In this document: positions 63,625 to 64,000 of the stretch, one piece after another | How the letters are laid out: each line of letters begins with the position of its first letter | Numbering within the stretch: the stretch's first letter is position 1 | Assembly (NCBI GenBank): GCA_029261355.1 | Contig: JAJDBM010000047.1 | Location: 171,291 to 235,290, forward strand | DNA from: Nitrospirales bacterium | GTDB taxonomy: Bacteria > Nitrospirota > Nitrospiria > Nitrospirales > UBA8639 | Direction of reading: 5' to 3' | Length of the DNA stretch: 64,000 bases | Made by a program: the position numbers and the translations under genes | The notes under the pieces: generated by a model | Databases searched by the model: none | The model's input: the letters and a program-made list of their open reading frames with translations, nothing else | What the model was told of the DNA's origin: nothing

Positions 63625-64000
63625 CTATCCCCTCATGCGAATAATGATGGCGCCCATGAAGTCGCCTTTCTTCCAATCGCGTTTTTTGGTGTTGGCATGT
63701 TTGTTATGACAATCAGCACAGCCTTGCGAAATCGCAAAGTCAGCCGACATGCCCTTATACTGCGAGCCATCTTGAAAAGTGATCATCTTTTGTTTACCAC
63801 CCGCTAACTTGTTTAACATTTCTTTTTCTTTGGGTGTCTTGGGGAGATTACTCTTATAGAGCGGATCCAACCCTACCAGCGACAATTCATAGCCGTTGAT
63901 CTCATAGCCCAAGGCTTTCACAAACTGGGCCGGCAACATGACCGAATGATCTTGCTTCACCCAGTCTTCTGAGGCGCTCATCCCATTGGACTTCACCTTG
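63625..64000 (-). CDS. Second Tll0287-type c-type haem protein, cut by the window edge
   Basis: The frame is open to the right edge, so the N terminus lies outside. The visible 124 residues contain SEDWVKQDHSVMLPAQFVKALG, GMSADFAISQG and the haem site CADCH, and end with GDFMGAIIIRMRG. The close match to the neighbour shows a tandem gene duplication. The GTG near the edge is internal in the paralogue alignment and should not be used as a start. Confidence 0.85.
   Translation of the reverse strand, partial: KVKSNGMSASEDWVKQDHSVMLPAQFVKALGYEINGYELSLVGLDPLYKSNLPKTPKEKEMLNKLAGGKQKMITFQDGSQYKGMSADFAISQGCADCHNKHANTKKRDWKKGDFMGAIIIRMRG

Overview
The window reads as chromosomal DNA from a motile, flagellated, chemoheterotroph-like or chemolithotroph-like Gram-negative bacterium: P- and L-ring genes (flgI, flgH) imply an outer membrane, and a FliW-CsrA pair, CheX, CheV, Tll0287-type haem proteins and heptose-sugar genes are all present. 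The gene content is most like Nitrospirota (Nitrospira-type organisms), but this is an inference from content, not a phylogeny. Apart from one small two-gene unit at about 31.9-32.25 kb, every supported gene is on the minus strand, so transcription runs from right to left. No tRNA, rRNA, transposase, integrase or CRISPR array was seen.

Left part (1-16.2 kb): an activated-sugar supply cluster for a surface glycan. It holds five extended short-chain dehydrogenases, a split transketolase, a zinc-type alcohol dehydrogenase, a HAD phosphatase, an APH-like phosphotransferase, two methyltransferases (one of the zinc-binding sugar C-methyltransferase type), a Nudix hydrolase, a fused cytidylyltransferase-PfkB kinase in the reverse order of HldE, and a GmhA/HddA/HddC-like set that fits GDP-D-glycero-D-manno-heptose synthesis. 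Many of these genes overlap by 4 bases. No glycosyltransferase, flippase or polymerase is visible, so the assembly genes probably lie further left. A lone LhgO-like FAD oxidase (16.4-17.6 kb) separates this block from the motility block.

Middle part (17.8-31.7 kb): flagellar genes in transcription order motA-motB-flgF-flgG-flgA-flgH-flgI-flgJ-flgM-flgN-flgK-flgL, then a response-regulator diguanylate cyclase with a degenerate receiver, then fliW-csrA. A strong sigma-54-type promoter precedes flgF and sigma-28-like promoters precede flgM and fliW, which suggests the usual staged flagellar control: sigma-54 for rod and rings, sigma-28/FlgM for late genes, CsrA/FliW for translation.

Right part (31.1-62 kb): two chemosensory sets side by side. 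Set 1 (31.1-41.5 kb) has cheW, a haem-c chemoreceptor, a dCache chemoreceptor, cheV, cheA, cheZ, cheY and cheR. Set 2 (48.6-62 kb) has cheX, cheR, cheB, a CheY-like protein, a cytoplasmic receptor that begins with a truncated haemoglobin, cheW, a double-Hpt double-CheW CheA, a membrane MCP-like protein, a second cheB, cheD and a third cheR. Between them is a signalling block: excisionase-like HTH protein, receiver-anti-sigma kinase, giant hybrid histidine kinase, HD-GYP phosphodiesterase, STAS protein and PilZ protein. Together with the diguanylate cyclase, the window holds synthesis, breakdown and binding of c-di-GMP.

Right edge (62-64 kb): a DUF420-like membrane protein and two secreted Tll0287-type c-type cytochromes in tandem, the second cut by the window edge. 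Their haem domain is of the same kind as the one in the set-1 chemoreceptor. The most unusual elements are the truncated-haemoglobin chemoreceptor, the haem-c chemoreceptor, the duplicated Hpt CheA, the permuted heptose kinase/nucleotidyltransferase, the degenerate receiver, and the plus-strand overlapping small-gene pair.
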